From NCBI GenBank assembly GCA_946539635.1, contig CAMNHS010000077.1:1-6544 (forward strand): 6,544 nt of DNA, given 5' to 3'. Below the pieces are notes generated by a model. It had not been told where the DNA came from. It did no database searches and was given only the letters and a program-made list of their open reading frames with translations. Positions within the stretch are counted from its first letter, which is position 1, and every line of letters starts with the position of its first letter. A program made the position numbers and the translations under genes. The stretch is from an uncultured Prevotellaceae bacterium. GTDB taxonomy: Bacteria > Bacteroidota > Bacteroidia > Bacteroidales > Bacteroidaceae. Shown here piece after piece: positions 6,046-6,544 of this stretch.

Positions 6046-6544
6046 TTATTTTGAATGCTTCTGGCAAAAATTCTATTATGTCGGAGGCGATTACGGAATG
6101 TGAACCTAATGCTGCTGTTGCGGCATCTCCGGCAAGAGCATGTAGGGTTACTCCCAATGTGGCAGCATCTTGTGGCTCATATCCTTGTGCCAATAATCCT
6201 GTTATGATGCCTGTGAGGACATCGCCAGAACCTGCTGTCGCCATTCCGTCATTGCCATAAGGACAAGTATAAACGTTGTTGGAAGGCAATACAATCTTAG
6301 TGGGATGCCCTTTATCTACAAGGATAAGTCTGTCAAGGCTGATGCCTGCATCGCGAAGCCGTTTCTGTTCTCCCTTGTGGGGAGTGATGATAGTGCCATC
6401 AGGAATATCGTCTGCCCAAGAGGGATTCTGACTTAAAATGTTCAAGGCATCAGCATCCATCAAGAGGGGACGCTTTTGTGATGACTCCTTAATTATTTTT
6501 ATCTGCTCGTGCAGGGCGAGAGCTGTTTCTGTGGAAGTACCAAT
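6026..6544 (-). CDS. nnrD: ADP-dependent NAD(P)H-hydrate dehydratase (NnrD/YjeF C-terminal domain), 5' part outside the window
   Basis: The enzyme repairs hydrated NAD(P)H by ATP- or ADP-dependent dehydration of the S form. It has a ribokinase-like fold, often fused to an NnrE epimerase domain. The frame is open to the right edge, so the true start lies beyond it. The 172 visible residues begin IGTSTETALALHEQ, matching the family segment after the GxG loop. DADALNIL follows (near 6434-6457), then TPHKGE (6368-6385), GNDGMATAGSGDVLTG (near 6210-6256) with the catalytic Asp at 6221-6223, LHALAGDAA and ASDIIEFLPEAF. Two oddities are TPHKGE where TPHPGE is usual, and a short link between that motif and DKGHPT. 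The TGA stop is inside the hairpin at 6015-6045. A TTG at 6461-6463 could be mistaken for a start, but homology continues upstream of it. Whether the epimerase domain is fused cannot be seen. Confidence 0.93.
   Translation of the reverse strand: MGTSTETALALHEQIKIIKESSQKRPLLMDADALNILSQNPSWADDIPDGTIITPHKGEQKRLRDAGISLDRLILVDKGHPTKIVLPSNNVYTCPYGNDGMATAGSGDVLTGIITGLLAQGYEPQDAATLGVTLHALAGDAATAALGSHSVIASDIIEFLPEAFKIIRGTSH

Noticed and set aside
6461..6463. TTG as the start of the NnrD gene
   Set aside because: The same frame stays open to the window edge, and the residues upstream (IGTSTETALALHEQ) match the NnrD family. The gene is therefore truncated by the window, not started here.

Overview
The window looks like chromosomal housekeeping DNA from a Bacteroidales bacterium, most likely Prevotella or a close relative. 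The evidence is the gene order yceD(DUF177)-rpmF-fabH-era, the protein signatures, and three promoter-like sites that match the Bacteroidetes sigma-ABfr consensus (TTTG or TTG, about 19-20 nt, TAnnTTTG). Gene-level calls are firm. The genus is an inference.

Region 1 (about 1-2640, minus strand) is a tight four-gene operon read right to left: DUF177/YceD, ribosomal protein L32 (rpmF), 3-oxoacyl-ACP synthase III (fabH) and the ribosome-assembly GTPase Era. The Era reading frame leaves the window only a few residues before its expected stop. rpmF and fabH share an ATGA overlap, and fabH and era overlap by 8 nt. The operon joins 50S subunit components, the first condensation of fatty-acid synthesis and 30S maturation under one promoter. 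That promoter lies so close to the yceD ATG that the mRNA would be almost leaderless.

Region 2 (about 2640-3540, plus strand) holds a divergent gene for a lipoprotein of the VanX/DdpX D-Ala-D-Ala dipeptidase family (peptidase M15D). The two promoters lie back to back in a T-rich interval of about 110 bp.

Region 3 (3540-3828) has no intact gene. It contains short tandem repeats, a small reading frame interrupted by TAG that may be a decayed or dispersed element, a hairpin with a T-tract, a well-formed promoter and an AT-rich leader of about 80 nt.

Region 4 (3829-5988, plus strand) encodes a second-type elongation factor G (EF-G2). Its G domain has lost the catalytic histidine of the DTPGH motif and the P-loop aspartate, while the domain IV tip used for translocation is retained. 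This matches the GTPase-lacking EF-G paralog described in Bacteroides and is the most interesting gene here.

Region 5 (about 6011-6544) has a strong hairpin between convergent genes, followed by the 3' part of a minus-strand NAD(P)H-hydrate dehydratase (NnrD/YjeF C-terminal domain). Its stop codon lies inside the hairpin, and the segment after its TPHxGE motif is unusually short.

I saw no mobile element, CRISPR array, tRNA or rRNA, and no clearly new multi-gene system.
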